Origin: Deltaproteobacteria bacterium UBA2385
Lineage (GTDB): Bacteria; Myxococcota_A; UBA796; UBA2385
Length of the DNA: 8,698 nt
Assembly (NCBI GenBank): GCA_002343455.1
Contig: DDSR01000038.1
Coordinates: forward strand, 1-8,698
Direction: 5' to 3'
A program made the translations under genes and the position numbers. Position 1 is the stretch's first letter. The number at the start of each line of letters is the position of its first letter. Shown here piece by piece: positions 1-6,680 of this stretch. The notes under the pieces are model-generated. The model was not told the DNA's origin. It searched no databases and saw only the letters and a program-made list of their open reading frames with translations.

Positions 1-827
1 TCCCCGGGACAGAGGTCGCAGAGGTCGCCCGAGCCGTCCCCGTCGATGTCGGACTGGGTCGGGTTGGAATCCGCCGGGCAGTTGTCGCAGAGGTCGCCCG
101 TCCCGTCGGCGTCGCTGTCCAGGTTGCCGGGGTCGTTGATGTCCGGGCAGGAGTCGCAGGCGTCCCCCAGCCCGTCCAGGTCGGCGTCGGCCTGGTCGGG
201 ATCCCACTGGTCGGGGCAGGCGTCGCAGAGGTCGCCCACGCCGTCCCCGTCGCGGTCGGCCTGCTCCAGGTCGACGATCTCCGGGCAGACGTCGCAGGCG
301 TCGCCCAGGCCGTCCCCGTCGCTGTCGGCCTGGTCCGTGTCCGGCGTCAGCGGGCAGCTGTCGCAGGCGTCGCCGACCCCGTCCCCGTCGCGGTCGGCCT
401 GGTCGGGGTTGCTGACGACCAGGCAGTTGTCGCAGGGATCCCCCACCTCGTCGCAGTCCTGGTCGAGCTGGTCGGGGTTGTAGTCCAGGGGGCAGTTGTC
501 ACAGACCAGGCTGACCCGGACCGTCGGGCTGTCCCCCTCGGGCCAGGACAGCTCGCCCGCCGCCAGCCCGTCCTGGTCCGGGTCCAGGTCGAGCAGGGGG
601 ATGTCGCAGCCGTAGCTGCCGTAGTCGTAGTAGTAGTCCGCGCTCTGCAGCGGCAGGCCGTCGGCGTCGGTGCTGGCGAGGCAGTCCGGGTCTGCCAGGT
701 TGACCGCCCGCTCCTCGTCGGCCGGGATCCCGTTGCAGTTCAGATCGGCCTGCCCGTCGCCCCAGCAGGCCTCGGCCCGGGCCCCGGGAGCTCCCGCCAG
801 CAGCAGGAGGAGGAGGAGCGGGCTCAT
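1..827 (-). CDS. Secreted thrombospondin type 3 repeat protein, 3' end cut by the window
   Basis: My translation of the minus strand from the ATG at 827-825 gives 275 codons with no stop before the window edge, so the C-terminus is missing. Residues 1-18 form a very short signal peptide: MSP, a run of seven Leu, and an AxA-type site (ARA) before Glu19. Residues 19-108 are a unique acidic Cys-containing head with calcium-loop-like stretches (DLNCNGIP at 28-35; DPDQDG at 82-87). From Cys109 a strict 23-residue repeat follows, of the form NPDQAD-x-DGDG-x-GD-x-CD-x-CP. This is the TSP3 signature, in which Asp side chains bind calcium and Cys pairs brace the rod. Seven full repeats are visible. 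The start overlaps the stop of the upstream OmpA-type gene (ATGA), and a strong ribosome site precedes it. The role is probably a calcium-stiffened extracytoplasmic stalk or adhesin. A C-terminal sorting tag or OmpA domain could lie beyond the edge. Confidence 0.88.
   Translation of the reverse strand, partial: MSPLLLLLLLAGAPGARAEACWGDGQADLNCNGIPADEERAVNLADPDCLASTDADGLPLQSADYYYDYGSYGCDIPLLDLDPDQDGLAAGELSWPEGDSPTVRVSLVCDNCPLDYNPDQLDQDCDEVGDPCDNCLVVSNPDQADRDGDGVGDACDSCPLTPDTDQADSDGDGLGDACDVCPEIVDLEQADRDGDGVGDLCDACPDQWDPDQADADLDGLGDACDSCPDINDPGNLDSDADGTGDLCDNCPADSNPTQSDIDGDGSGDLCDLCPG
21..503 (-). repeat. Seven 69-bp coding tandem repeats (TSP3 units)
   Basis: In the reading direction of the gene, the CD-x-C motif recurs with its first Cys at residues 109, 132, 155, 178, 201, 224, 247 and 270. 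This is an exact 23-residue (69-bp) spacing without a single indel. The DNA repeats are imperfect; the best conserved core encodes DGDG-x-GD. The third and fifth units carry the same eight-residue core, QADRDGDG (143-150 and 189-196). The first unit is the most diverged (DQDCDEVGD), and its flanking CDNC is followed by Leu136 where every other unit has Pro. An eighth unit begins at the window edge. The array is coding sequence, not an intergenic satellite. Confidence 0.9.
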
Positions 828-2305
828 GGCTGACCTCCCGGGAGGGGTTCGGGCAGAGGGGGCGCCTCGCCGGTCCAGGGGATGAGCAGGGGCGGCTGCT
901 CGGCCGAGGCGGTCCCGGCGGGCTGCTGGATGAGGATCTTCAGCTCGACGCGGCGGTTCTCGGCTCCCTCGGCGGCCGGTCCCTGCAAGGGGCGGATCTC
1001 GCCCATCGCCCGGAAGCTCAGGCGCTCGGGGGCGATGCCCCGGCCGACCAGCGACTCCCAGACCGCCCGGGCGCGCGAGAGCGACAGCTCGTAGTTGTAG
1101 GAGTGGCTGCCCTCCTCGCTGGCGTGCCCCTCGATCAGCAGGTGCACGATGCCCGTCTCGCGAGCCAGCAGCGCGGCCAGGGCGTCCAGGGTCGGCTGCG
1201 ACTCCAGCAGGATCCGGTTGCTGGCCCGGGCGAACTGGATCGGGTCGCGCACGGTGACCCGATCCTGCTCCACCTGGGCCAGCGGTCGCTCGTCGATCTG
1301 CACCACCGGCTCTTCGGGCTCGGGGTCGGGCTCGTCCGCCAGCGCCGGCCGGCCCGGCAGCTCGCGGACCCGCACCAGGGGAGGGGGAGCCTGCGGGGGC
1401 GGGCGCCGGGTCCAGGTCGCGGCCATCAGCACCCGCAGCTCGGGCGTGCCGTAGCCGCTGCTCAGGCCTCGCCCGAGGCCCAGGTCCAGGCCGAGGGCCT
1501 CGCCCAGGGCGGTCTGCATGCCGACCAGGGCCTCGACCGGGCGCTCCCCGGGGCCCTGGGCCTGCGCGCGCAAGCCGGTCCGCGACAGCAGGGCCGCGTG
1601 GAGCAGGGTGCGATCGGGCCGGAGCTGCCAGCCGACGCTCAGCCCGGCGACGAGCTCGTCGGAGAGCACCAGGTCCAGGCCCGAGTCCTGGGTCGTCCGC
1701 GCGTCGATGCCCAGGTCCAGGGCGGCCTGCCAGCGCCCCAGGCGCAGCCCGTTGAGCAGGCCGGCCGAGATGCGCGGCTGGCCCTCGCCCATCCAGGCCG
1801 AGGCGGCCCCGGTCGGCAGGAAGAGGTCGGCCCGCAGCCCCGAGCGCAGCTTCGAGCCGCGCAGCGGGATCACCCGCATCCCGGCGCGCAGATCTCCCTG
1901 CGAGAGGCCGTCGCCCGACAGCTCGGGGAGGTCGCTGCCCCACTGGAAGGCGGCGGGCATCACCACCCGGGCCGAGACCACCTCGCCCAGGTCGGCCGAC
2001 AGGCCCAGGTGCAGGCCCAGGCGGTTGGCCACGACATCGCTGGCCGCGGAGCCGGACTCGCTGGAGTCCATCCCGCTGGAGTCCAAGACGAGGGGAGCCA
2101 GGGACCAGGCCGAGGAGAGGCCGACCCGCAGGACGCCGCCGCCCTCCATCCAGGGGGTGTCGACCCCCAGGGCCGAGGCGGGCGAGGAGGTCGGGCGCAG
2201 CAACTCGATGTCCGCCGAGCGCTCCTGGGCCAGCGCCGATCGCTCCAGCACCAGCGCCGCAGATGGGGCGAGGAGGAGGCAGAGGGCGGCGAGGCGAGGG
2301 GTCAC
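824..2305 (-). CDS. Outer-membrane barrel protein with C-terminal OmpA peptidoglycan-binding domain
   Basis: This gene encodes 493 residues. I place the start at GTG 2305-2303, because that gives a signal peptide (MTPRLAALCLLLAPSAAL..., possible cleavage at ALA26 before Gln27). Upstream in-frame codons run into the divergent gene and translate to Arg/Ser-rich non-protein. Residues 30-300 alternate Gly/hydrophobic stretches typical of beta-strands (for example LGLHLGLSADLG, VGWQLRP), suggesting a barrel. Residues 300-349 are a Pro/Glu linker. Residues 350-459 are an OmpA/Pal-like domain: VRDPIQF, EGHASEEG (392-399), the helix motif NYELSLSRARAVWESL (404-419), GEIRP and a terminal NRRVELKIL. 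The expected role is linking the outer membrane to peptidoglycan. The Asp of the usual GHTD is Ser396, while the binding Arg411 is kept. A Pro-rich tail follows. The stop overlaps the TSP3 gene, so the two are probably one operon. The barrel assignment is inferred from composition; the OmpA domain is clear. Confidence 0.88.
   Translation of the reverse strand: MTPRLAALCLLLAPSAALVLERSALAQERSADIELLRPTSSPASALGVDTPWMEGGGVLRVGLSSAWSLAPLVLDSSGMDSSESGSAASDVVANRLGLHLGLSADLGEVVSARVVMPAAFQWGSDLPELSGDGLSQGDLRAGMRVIPLRGSKLRSGLRADLFLPTGAASAWMGEGQPRISAGLLNGLRLGRWQAALDLGIDARTTQDSGLDLVLSDELVAGLSVGWQLRPDRTLLHAALLSRTGLRAQAQGPGERPVEALVGMQTALGEALGLDLGLGRGLSSGYGTPELRVLMAATWTRRPPPQAPPPLVRVRELPGRPALADEPDPEPEEPVVQIDERPLAQVEQDRVTVRDPIQFARASNRILLESQPTLDALAALLARETGIVHLLIEGHASEEGSHSYNYELSLSRARAVWESLVGRGIAPERLSFRAMGEIRPLQGPAAEGAENRRVELKILIQQPAGTASAEQPPLLIPWTGEAPPLPEPLPGGQP
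828..845 (-). promoter_or_regulatory. Ribosome binding site inside a palindrome, for the TSP3 gene
   Basis: On the minus strand the sequence GGGAGGT (839-833) lies five bases before the ATG at 827 and is an almost ideal Shine-Dalgarno match. It sits within the last codons of the upstream OmpA-type gene. It also forms half of a perfect 12-bp palindrome, CCTCCCGGGAGG (834-845), so in mRNA it could be partly occluded by the CCTC/GAGG pairing. With the ATGA overlap this favours translational coupling to the upstream gene. The pairing is short and its effect is inference. Confidence 0.6.
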
Positions 2306-2402
2306 AGGTCGGTCGGTTCGCTCCAGGCCCAAGGTAGCCGTTGCCGACCGGGGGCGCCGCGGGTCCGCCGTGGTTATCGCGCAGGCCCCTCTTGGAGCAC
2401 CC
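2306..2402. promoter_or_regulatory. Divergent intergenic region, presumed promoters for both units
   Basis: This 97-bp gap separates the GTG starts of two divergent genes and is the only place in the window where both units can be initiated. No convincing -35/-10 pair could be read in either direction; the least G/C-rich patch is GTTATCG at 2373-2379. A doubled GGTCGGTCGG (2307-2316) has an inverted partner CCGACC at 2344-2349, which could be an operator half-site or chance in such G/C-rich DNA. The minus-strand gene has GGAG at 2324-2321, 15 bases from its GTG, which is longer than ideal. The promoter role rests on gene orientation, not on a recognised motif. Confidence 0.4.
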
Positions 2403-2405
2403 GTG
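2394..2405 (+). promoter_or_regulatory. Ribosome binding site deciding a GTG start
   Basis: GGAG at 2394-2397 stands five bases before GTG 2403-2405. The codons that follow encode a good signal peptide (MSLVLFSLGALLATPAQA). The same frame stays open for almost 900 bases upstream, but that stretch is antisense to the OmpA-type gene and reads as Arg/Ser/Pro-rich nonsense. This site therefore fixes the real start. Confidence 0.7.
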
Positions 2406-3782
2406 AGCCTCGTGCTGTTCAGCCTGGGAGCCCTGCTGGCCACGCCCGCCCAGGCCGGACGGCGGGTCAGCCCCGAGCTCCTGCAAGCGCCGGTGCGCAT
2501 CGGCGTCGAGCTGGAGGTCTCCGGCACCACCCGCCTCAGCCGTGGGGCCGGCGGCGCTCCCGTCGACGATGCCGCCCTGGCCTCGCTCGGCGAGCTCTCC
2601 TGGACCGGCGAGCTGGAGCTGGAGCTGCGGCTGGCCCGCCGCTTCCGCGATGGCTCCCTGGGCTGGCTGGTGCGGGTGCTGGAGGCCCGTCGGGAGGCCG
2701 ATCCGGAGCTCGGCCTCTCCCCCACGAGCGCCTGGGGCCTGCGAGGGCGCAGCATCGAGCTGCGCACCTTCGATGACGGCGAGGTGCTCTCGGTCGAGCC
2801 GGGCCGCGAGCTGGTCGGCGCCGACCGCCTGGGGGGCCTCGCCGACCTGCTGGGCCCGCTGCTCTCGCCCCACGCCCCCGCCCTCCGGGTCGATCAGTCT
2901 CAGCGACGCACCACCCGCTGGGCGGTGCTCTGGGGCCTCGGCGACGGCCTCCGGGTGCGCCTCAACGCCGAGTGGACCGCCCTCGCCCGCGACAAGAAGG
3001 CCGGCACCTGGCGCCTTGGCTGGAGCGGGCCGATCGACGGCCGCGGGCGCGAGTCCCAGGCGCTGGCCCCCGAAGCGGTGCGCGCCACCGAGCTGAAGGG
3101 CGAGGCCAGCGGCGAGGCCGTGCTGCTGGACATCCCGCGCCTGCCCGTGCCGCTGCGCCTCGTCGAGCACGAGCTGCGCCTGAGCCGGAGCCTGCGCACG
3201 ACCTTCCCGCAGGCGGTGGGCGGCCCCGTCGAGCTGGTCCAGGACCAGGCCCTGAAAGCCCACAGCCGGGTGCTGGAGCGAGGCGGGCCCCCGGCGGACG
3301 ATCCCCTGGGTGGGATCCGGGCGCCGCAGAGCGCGGATCCCCTGGTCGCCGATCGGTCCCCGCTGGACCGGTATGTGGACGCCCCGCGCGCCGCGGCGGC
3401 CATGGACGCGCTGGCCCAGGCGATGTCCCCCTGCCTGACGGGCCTGCCGGATGGGGCCTGGCCGCTGACCCTCTGGATCGCCGGATCGGGACAGGGGCTG
3501 AGGCTGGAGGCCCAGGGAGCCCCCCCCGAGGTCGAGCGCTGCCTGGAGCAGGCGCGCCAGGGCCTGCGGCTGCCGCCGACCGAGGACGAGCAGGTCGAGC
3601 TGCGTGGCACGGTGCTGCTGCGCCAGGGTCGCGCCGAGGCCGTCCCCGGCGTGCAGCTCCTGCCGCGCCGCGCGGAGCTCGGGCTGCTGCTCCTCCCCTG
3701 GTGGGAGGACGCCGCCGCCACCCAGCGGCGGCTGGTCGCGCTCGGGTTGGTACCGCCCGTGGACCCCCCTCAAGGGTGGTAG
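2403..3782 (+). CDS. Secreted protein of unknown function with a two-cysteine C-terminal domain
   Basis: This gene encodes 459 residues from the GTG chosen by its ribosome site and signal peptide (residues 1-18, ending TPAQA before Gly19). No enzyme motif was found. Residues 19-310 are rich in beta-type alternation (ELEVSGTTRLSRG, GELELELRLARR, GDGLRVRLNAEWTAL), as in small periplasmic or outer-membrane sandwich domains. Residues from about 335 to 415 carry a pattern I recall from myxobacterial AgmX/PglI-type and TonB-like C-terminal domains: Cys344, a strand reading GAWPLTLWIAGSGQGLRLEA, then VERCLEQARQGLRLP with Cys380. The two Cys may form a disulfide. The tail is Leu-rich (LGLLLLPWW). It is the first gene of the plus-strand operon, with 12 bp to the next. 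Location is probably periplasmic or outer-membrane-associated. Function is unknown and the domain likeness is tentative. Confidence 0.78.
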   Translation: MSLVLFSLGALLATPAQAGRRVSPELLQAPVRIGVELEVSGTTRLSRGAGGAPVDDAALASLGELSWTGELELELRLARRFRDGSLGWLVRVLEARREADPELGLSPTSAWGLRGRSIELRTFDDGEVLSVEPGRELVGADRLGGLADLLGPLLSPHAPALRVDQSQRRTTRWAVLWGLGDGLRVRLNAEWTALARDKKAGTWRLGWSGPIDGRGRESQALAPEAVRATELKGEASGEAVLLDIPRLPVPLRLVEHELRLSRSLRTTFPQAVGGPVELVQDQALKAHSRVLERGGPPADDPLGGIRAPQSADPLVADRSPLDRYVDAPRAAAAMDALAQAMSPCLTGLPDGAWPLTLWIAGSGQGLRLEAQGAPPEVERCLEQARQGLRLPPTEDEQVELRGTVLLRQGRAEAVPGVQLLPRRAELGLLLLPWWEDAAATQRRLVALGLVPPVDPPQGW

Positions 3783-3794
3783 AGTGGACAGCCG

Positions 3795-6191
3795 ATGCGC
3801 CGATCGCCCTCCCACAGCGTCCTGAGCCTGGTCGCCGACGCCCTCACGCAGGCGTCCAGCCCCGCCGAGGTCCTGGGAGTCCTCCCCTCCCTGGCCGCCC
3901 CGCTCCCACCGCTGCGGCAGTCCGAGGACGGGCAGTGGAGCCTCCTCTCCGCCTGCGGGGAGGAGCTCGTCGGGCCGGTGGTGGAGCGGGTCCTCCGGCT
4001 GGCGGGGCGCCCGCTCCCCGGATCGGACGCCCGCAGCGCCGCCCTCCGCCAGCGGGTGGTCGGGCTGGCCCTCGAGGGGGGCTACGAGTCGCTGGACGGC
4101 AGCAGCAGCATCGCCCTGACCCTGGTGTACCTCGCCCGCGCGGCCATCTGCGGCGGCTCCGGCCTGCTCGCCACCCTGGGCGAAGACCACCAGTCGGCGC
4201 TGCGGGGCCTCGCCCGCAAGGTCGCGGCGATGCCTCCGGCCGAGCTCGGCGTGCTGATCCGGACGGTCGGCGCGGGCCTCAGCCGGACGCTGGACGAGGC
4301 CCGCTCCGAGGTCCAGGCGATGGGCGCGCGGGCCGACGGCCTCGCCCTGGCCGACGAGCTGCTGGCCCAGGGGCTGCTGTTGGTGCCCGAGCGCAGCCGA
4401 CAGGACCTGAGCGCCCTCGGGCTCGCCGCCGACGCCCGCCGCCTGGAGGTCGGGATGGTCCTGCTCGACCGCCTGATCCTGCTGGGGGTCGGCTCGGACG
4501 GTCGCCTGCTCGGTCCCCGCGGACCGCTGCGCGACGCCGCCTGCGACCTGCTGCTGGTCCCGCGCGGCGAGCGCGCCGTGCAGGCCTTCGTCGTCGCCCT
4601 GCGGCTGGACGCCCTCGCCGGACGGCTGGAGTCCAGCCCGGTCGCCGGCCGCGCCCAGGCCCTGATCGGCGCCGCCTGGCACCAGCTCGTCGCCGACGCC
4701 CCCGATGCGCTGCACCAGCGGGTGGGCTGCCTGGGCCTCTCCACCTTCACCAGCGGGCTCGACGCCGTCGCCTTCGCCGAGCGCTCCACCCGGACCCTCT
4801 CCGGCCCGCGTTTCCTGGACGCGGGCGAGGCCGCCCCGGCCTTCGAGGTCGGCCCCGATGTGCGGGTCAGCGCCGGCATCGCCTGGGGGCGCATCCAGGG
4901 CGGGACCGACGGCCGCAGCGTCGCCCTGGACGGCCGGGTCGTCGGCCGGGCGCTGGCGCTTGCGGCCACCCGGCCAGCGATCGGCGCCGCCGTGCGACAC
5001 CTGGGACGAGAGTCGGGTGGAGGCGTCCACATCGACGCCGAGGCCTCGGCCCAGGTGATGGTCGAGGCCGCGGCGCAGGGCCGGTGCATCGCCGCGGTCG
5101 GCCCGGTCGTCAGCCCCGATGGGACCCCCTTCGCCTGCCAGGGAGTCTGGGAGTCGCTGGGCCGCCAGCTCGTCCTGGTTGGAGAGGCGACCGCGCTGCT
5201 GGTCTCGGTGGACGAGGGCACCTTCGGGCCCGGTCGAGGCCTGCCCGGGACCGAAGACGAGAGCGAGCCCATCGCCCTGGTCGCCCCGAGCTCAGACGAG
5301 GCGGGTCGGGCCGCCCGGGCGCGCTGGCCCTCGGTCGATCTGCTGGCCACCGACAGCCTGCTCGGCGAGCGGGTGGCGGGCCCCGCGGACCCTGCCCGCG
5401 ACTCCGGGGGCCCCTGGATCGGGGCGGCCAACGCCGATGACGAGCACGAGGTCCCCGCCTGGGACGCCACCGGCTTCTCCTTGCCCGAGTACTCCCAGGA
5501 CATCAACGCCGAGGACCTGATCGCCCAGCTCGACGCCCATGAGGACCCGATCTCCTACTCCCTGGAGGTCGATGACGACTACGGCTTCGAGGACGAGGAG
5601 CCCGCCCGAACCGGTCGCGGGGCATCCGGGGCCGTCCTGGCAGAGGCGCCCCCTGGCCGCCCGATGCAGATGCGCAGCATCCTGCCCGAGGATCTCGACG
5701 TCTTCGCCTTCCCGGGCATGGACGGCGCCGCCGGCCCGCGCACCCGCCCCATCCCCCGGCTGGAGGCCGAGCCCCGCTCGGGCAGCGAGGACATCTTCCA
5801 GGTGGAGGCGGCCGACCCGGGCTCCAACGGCGCCGAGCCTGCCGCGGACTCACCCCAGAGCGCCGTCCAGGGCAGCCCGCCGCCTCGCCGGGCCTCGACC
5901 ACCATCCCCGTCCGCGACCTGGCCAACCTCTTCCTTGGTTATGTCGTCTTCAGCGACGGCTCCGGCGGCTACACCTTCGGCCTGCGGGACGGCAACCGGG
6001 TCCGCGACGCGCACTGCTACGAGACGCTGGGTGACACCGAGGCCGCTTATCGGGCATTCTTGCAAGCGAAGGTCGCCGAAGGCCTGGTCCCCAGGCTGGA
6101 CCTCTGGAGCCCGCTCCCCACCGGCGCCCGCCTGGAACCCCTTGATCCTGCCCTGCTCCAACGCGCCTACCTGGCGATGGTGAACCCATGA
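3795..6191 (+). CDS. Large protein with a degenerate class III nucleotidyl cyclase-like domain
   Basis: This gene encodes 798 residues with no signal peptide or evident membrane segment, so it is probably cytoplasmic. Residues 1-255 are mostly helical, Leu/Ala-rich. Residues 258-425 can be laid on the class III cyclase fold: QAFVVALRLDALAG (263-276) for the first strand, G311-C312-L313 then F318 and DAVAFAE (323-329) for GDG...F...AvrfA, and RVSAGIAWGRIQGG (357-370) followed by DGRVVGRALALA (379-390) for RiGihtG...GdaVNlAaRl. The metal Asp becomes Cys312, the substrate Lys becomes Gln308, and the Asn/Arg pair becomes Gly384/Ala388, so catalysis is unlikely. Residues 548-603 are acidic and probably disordered. 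Residues 706-798 form a compact Gly/aromatic C-terminal domain (GYVVFSDGSGGYTFGL) that I do not recognise. The weak GTGGA ribosome site and position after the preceding gene support the ATG. A signalling pseudoenzyme or scaffold is inferred, not shown. Confidence 0.75.
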   Translation: MRRSPSHSVLSLVADALTQASSPAEVLGVLPSLAAPLPPLRQSEDGQWSLLSACGEELVGPVVERVLRLAGRPLPGSDARSAALRQRVVGLALEGGYESLDGSSSIALTLVYLARAAICGGSGLLATLGEDHQSALRGLARKVAAMPPAELGVLIRTVGAGLSRTLDEARSEVQAMGARADGLALADELLAQGLLLVPERSRQDLSALGLAADARRLEVGMVLLDRLILLGVGSDGRLLGPRGPLRDAACDLLLVPRGERAVQAFVVALRLDALAGRLESSPVAGRAQALIGAAWHQLVADAPDALHQRVGCLGLSTFTSGLDAVAFAERSTRTLSGPRFLDAGEAAPAFEVGPDVRVSAGIAWGRIQGGTDGRSVALDGRVVGRALALAATRPAIGAAVRHLGRESGGGVHIDAEASAQVMVEAAAQGRCIAAVGPVVSPDGTPFACQGVWESLGRQLVLVGEATALLVSVDEGTFGPGRGLPGTEDESEPIALVAPSSDEAGRAARARWPSVDLLATDSLLGERVAGPADPARDSGGPWIGAANADDEHEVPAWDATGFSLPEYSQDINAEDLIAQLDAHEDPISYSLEVDDDYGFEDEEPARTGRGASGAVLAEAPPGRPMQMRSILPEDLDVFAFPGMDGAAGPRTRPIPRLEAEPRSGSEDIFQVEAADPGSNGAEPAADSPQSAVQGSPPPRRASTTIPVRDLANLFLGYVVFSDGSGGYTFGLRDGNRVRDAHCYETLGDTEAAYRAFLQAKVAEGLVPRLDLWSPLPTGARLEPLDPALLQRAYLAMVNP

Positions 6192-6679
6192 ACCGCACCC
6201 TCCGCTCCCTGGCCTCCGGCCTGCTGCTCTGCCTGCCCCTGGCCCTCGCCTGCGGCGACAAGGACGACGGCGGCGACCTCCCCCAGGCCGATCCGCCCGA
6301 CGTCACCGGCACCTACCAGGCCACCATCGGCGGCACGACCGGCTGCGAGAACGACCCGAGCTGGATCAACGACTGGGCCACCGGGCCCCTGCGCATCACC
6401 GGCACCGCCGACGCCCTGGAGTTCGACTTCGGCGAGGAGATGATCTTCTCCGGCTCGATCGACACCTTGGGTCGGTACCGCTTCGAGGGCGAGGTCATCT
6501 TCAACGCCGCCGTGCTCGACGTCGTCAACGAGGGCAGCATCGCGCTGGATCCCGACTACGACGGTGAGCGCTGGCTGCTGGAGGGCATGTTCGAGGTCGA
6601 GGTCGACGACGACGAGTTCGACACCAACAACTGCACCATCACCGGCCCGGTCCAGGCCGTCGAGCTGGTAGGGGCCTGA
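6188..6679 (+). CDS. Small probable lipoprotein
   Basis: This gene encodes 163 residues starting at an ATGA that overlaps the stop of the preceding gene by 4 bp. GGTGA just upstream serves as a ribosome site. The N-terminus (MNRTLRSLASGLLLCLPLALAC) has a basic start, a hydrophobic core and Cys22 followed by GDKDDGG. This looks like a lipoprotein signal with a flexible acidic linker, although the bases before Cys read ALA rather than the classic L-A/S-G/A, so signal peptidase I cleavage is also possible. From residue 38 the chain is beta-rich and acidic (VTGTYQATIGG, RYRFEGEVIF, LLEGMFEVEVDDDEF). The opening VTGTY resembles the first strand of lipocalin-like or META-like small domains, but the match is only suggestive. 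Cys53 and Cys149 could pair. No function is recognised; a periplasm-facing lipid-anchored role beside the outer-membrane gene that follows by 1 bp is likely. Confidence 0.8.
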   Translation: MNRTLRSLASGLLLCLPLALACGDKDDGGDLPQADPPDVTGTYQATIGGTTGCENDPSWINDWATGPLRITGTADALEFDFGEEMIFSGSIDTLGRYRFEGEVIFNAAVLDVVNEGSIALDPDYDGERWLLEGMFEVEVDDDEFDTNNCTITGPVQAVELVGA

Positions 6680-6680
6680 G

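Noticed and set aside
1..503. CRISPR array or intergenic satellite suggested by the regular repeats
   Set aside because: The 69-bp period is a whole number of codons, the units are imperfect without unique spacers, and they encode TSP3 motifs in one continuous frame.
2341..2380. Sigma-70 promoter with TTGCCG (2341) and a -10 near TTATCG (2374)
   Set aside because: The spacer would be 27 bases and the -10 match is poor, so it is not listed as a promoter.
1518..2402. N-terminal extension of the secreted protein starting at 2403
   Set aside because: The extension is antisense to the OmpA-type gene, reads as Arg/Ser/Pro-rich filler, and would bury the signal peptide that follows a good ribosome site at 2394.
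2306..2767. N-terminal extension of the OmpA-type protein
   Set aside because: It overlaps the divergent gene and translates to Ser/Arg/Pro-rich sequence. The signal peptide appears only from the GTG at 2305.
1103..2776. Long plus-strand open frame (557 codons) across the OmpA-type gene
   Set aside because: It is antisense to a gene with a clear signal peptide and OmpA motifs. Its product is Arg/Gln/Gly/Pro-rich without any domain, as expected in G/C-rich DNA where stops are rare.
2972..5440. Plus-strand open frame of 822 codons
   Set aside because: It spans the end of one real gene and most of the next in a different frame, and the product is almost entirely Arg/Gly/Pro/Ala, a G/C shadow.
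4082..5506. Minus-strand open frame of 474 codons
   Set aside because: It lies antisense within the 798-residue gene and is Ser/Arg/Pro/Ala-rich with no recognisable motif or ribosome site.
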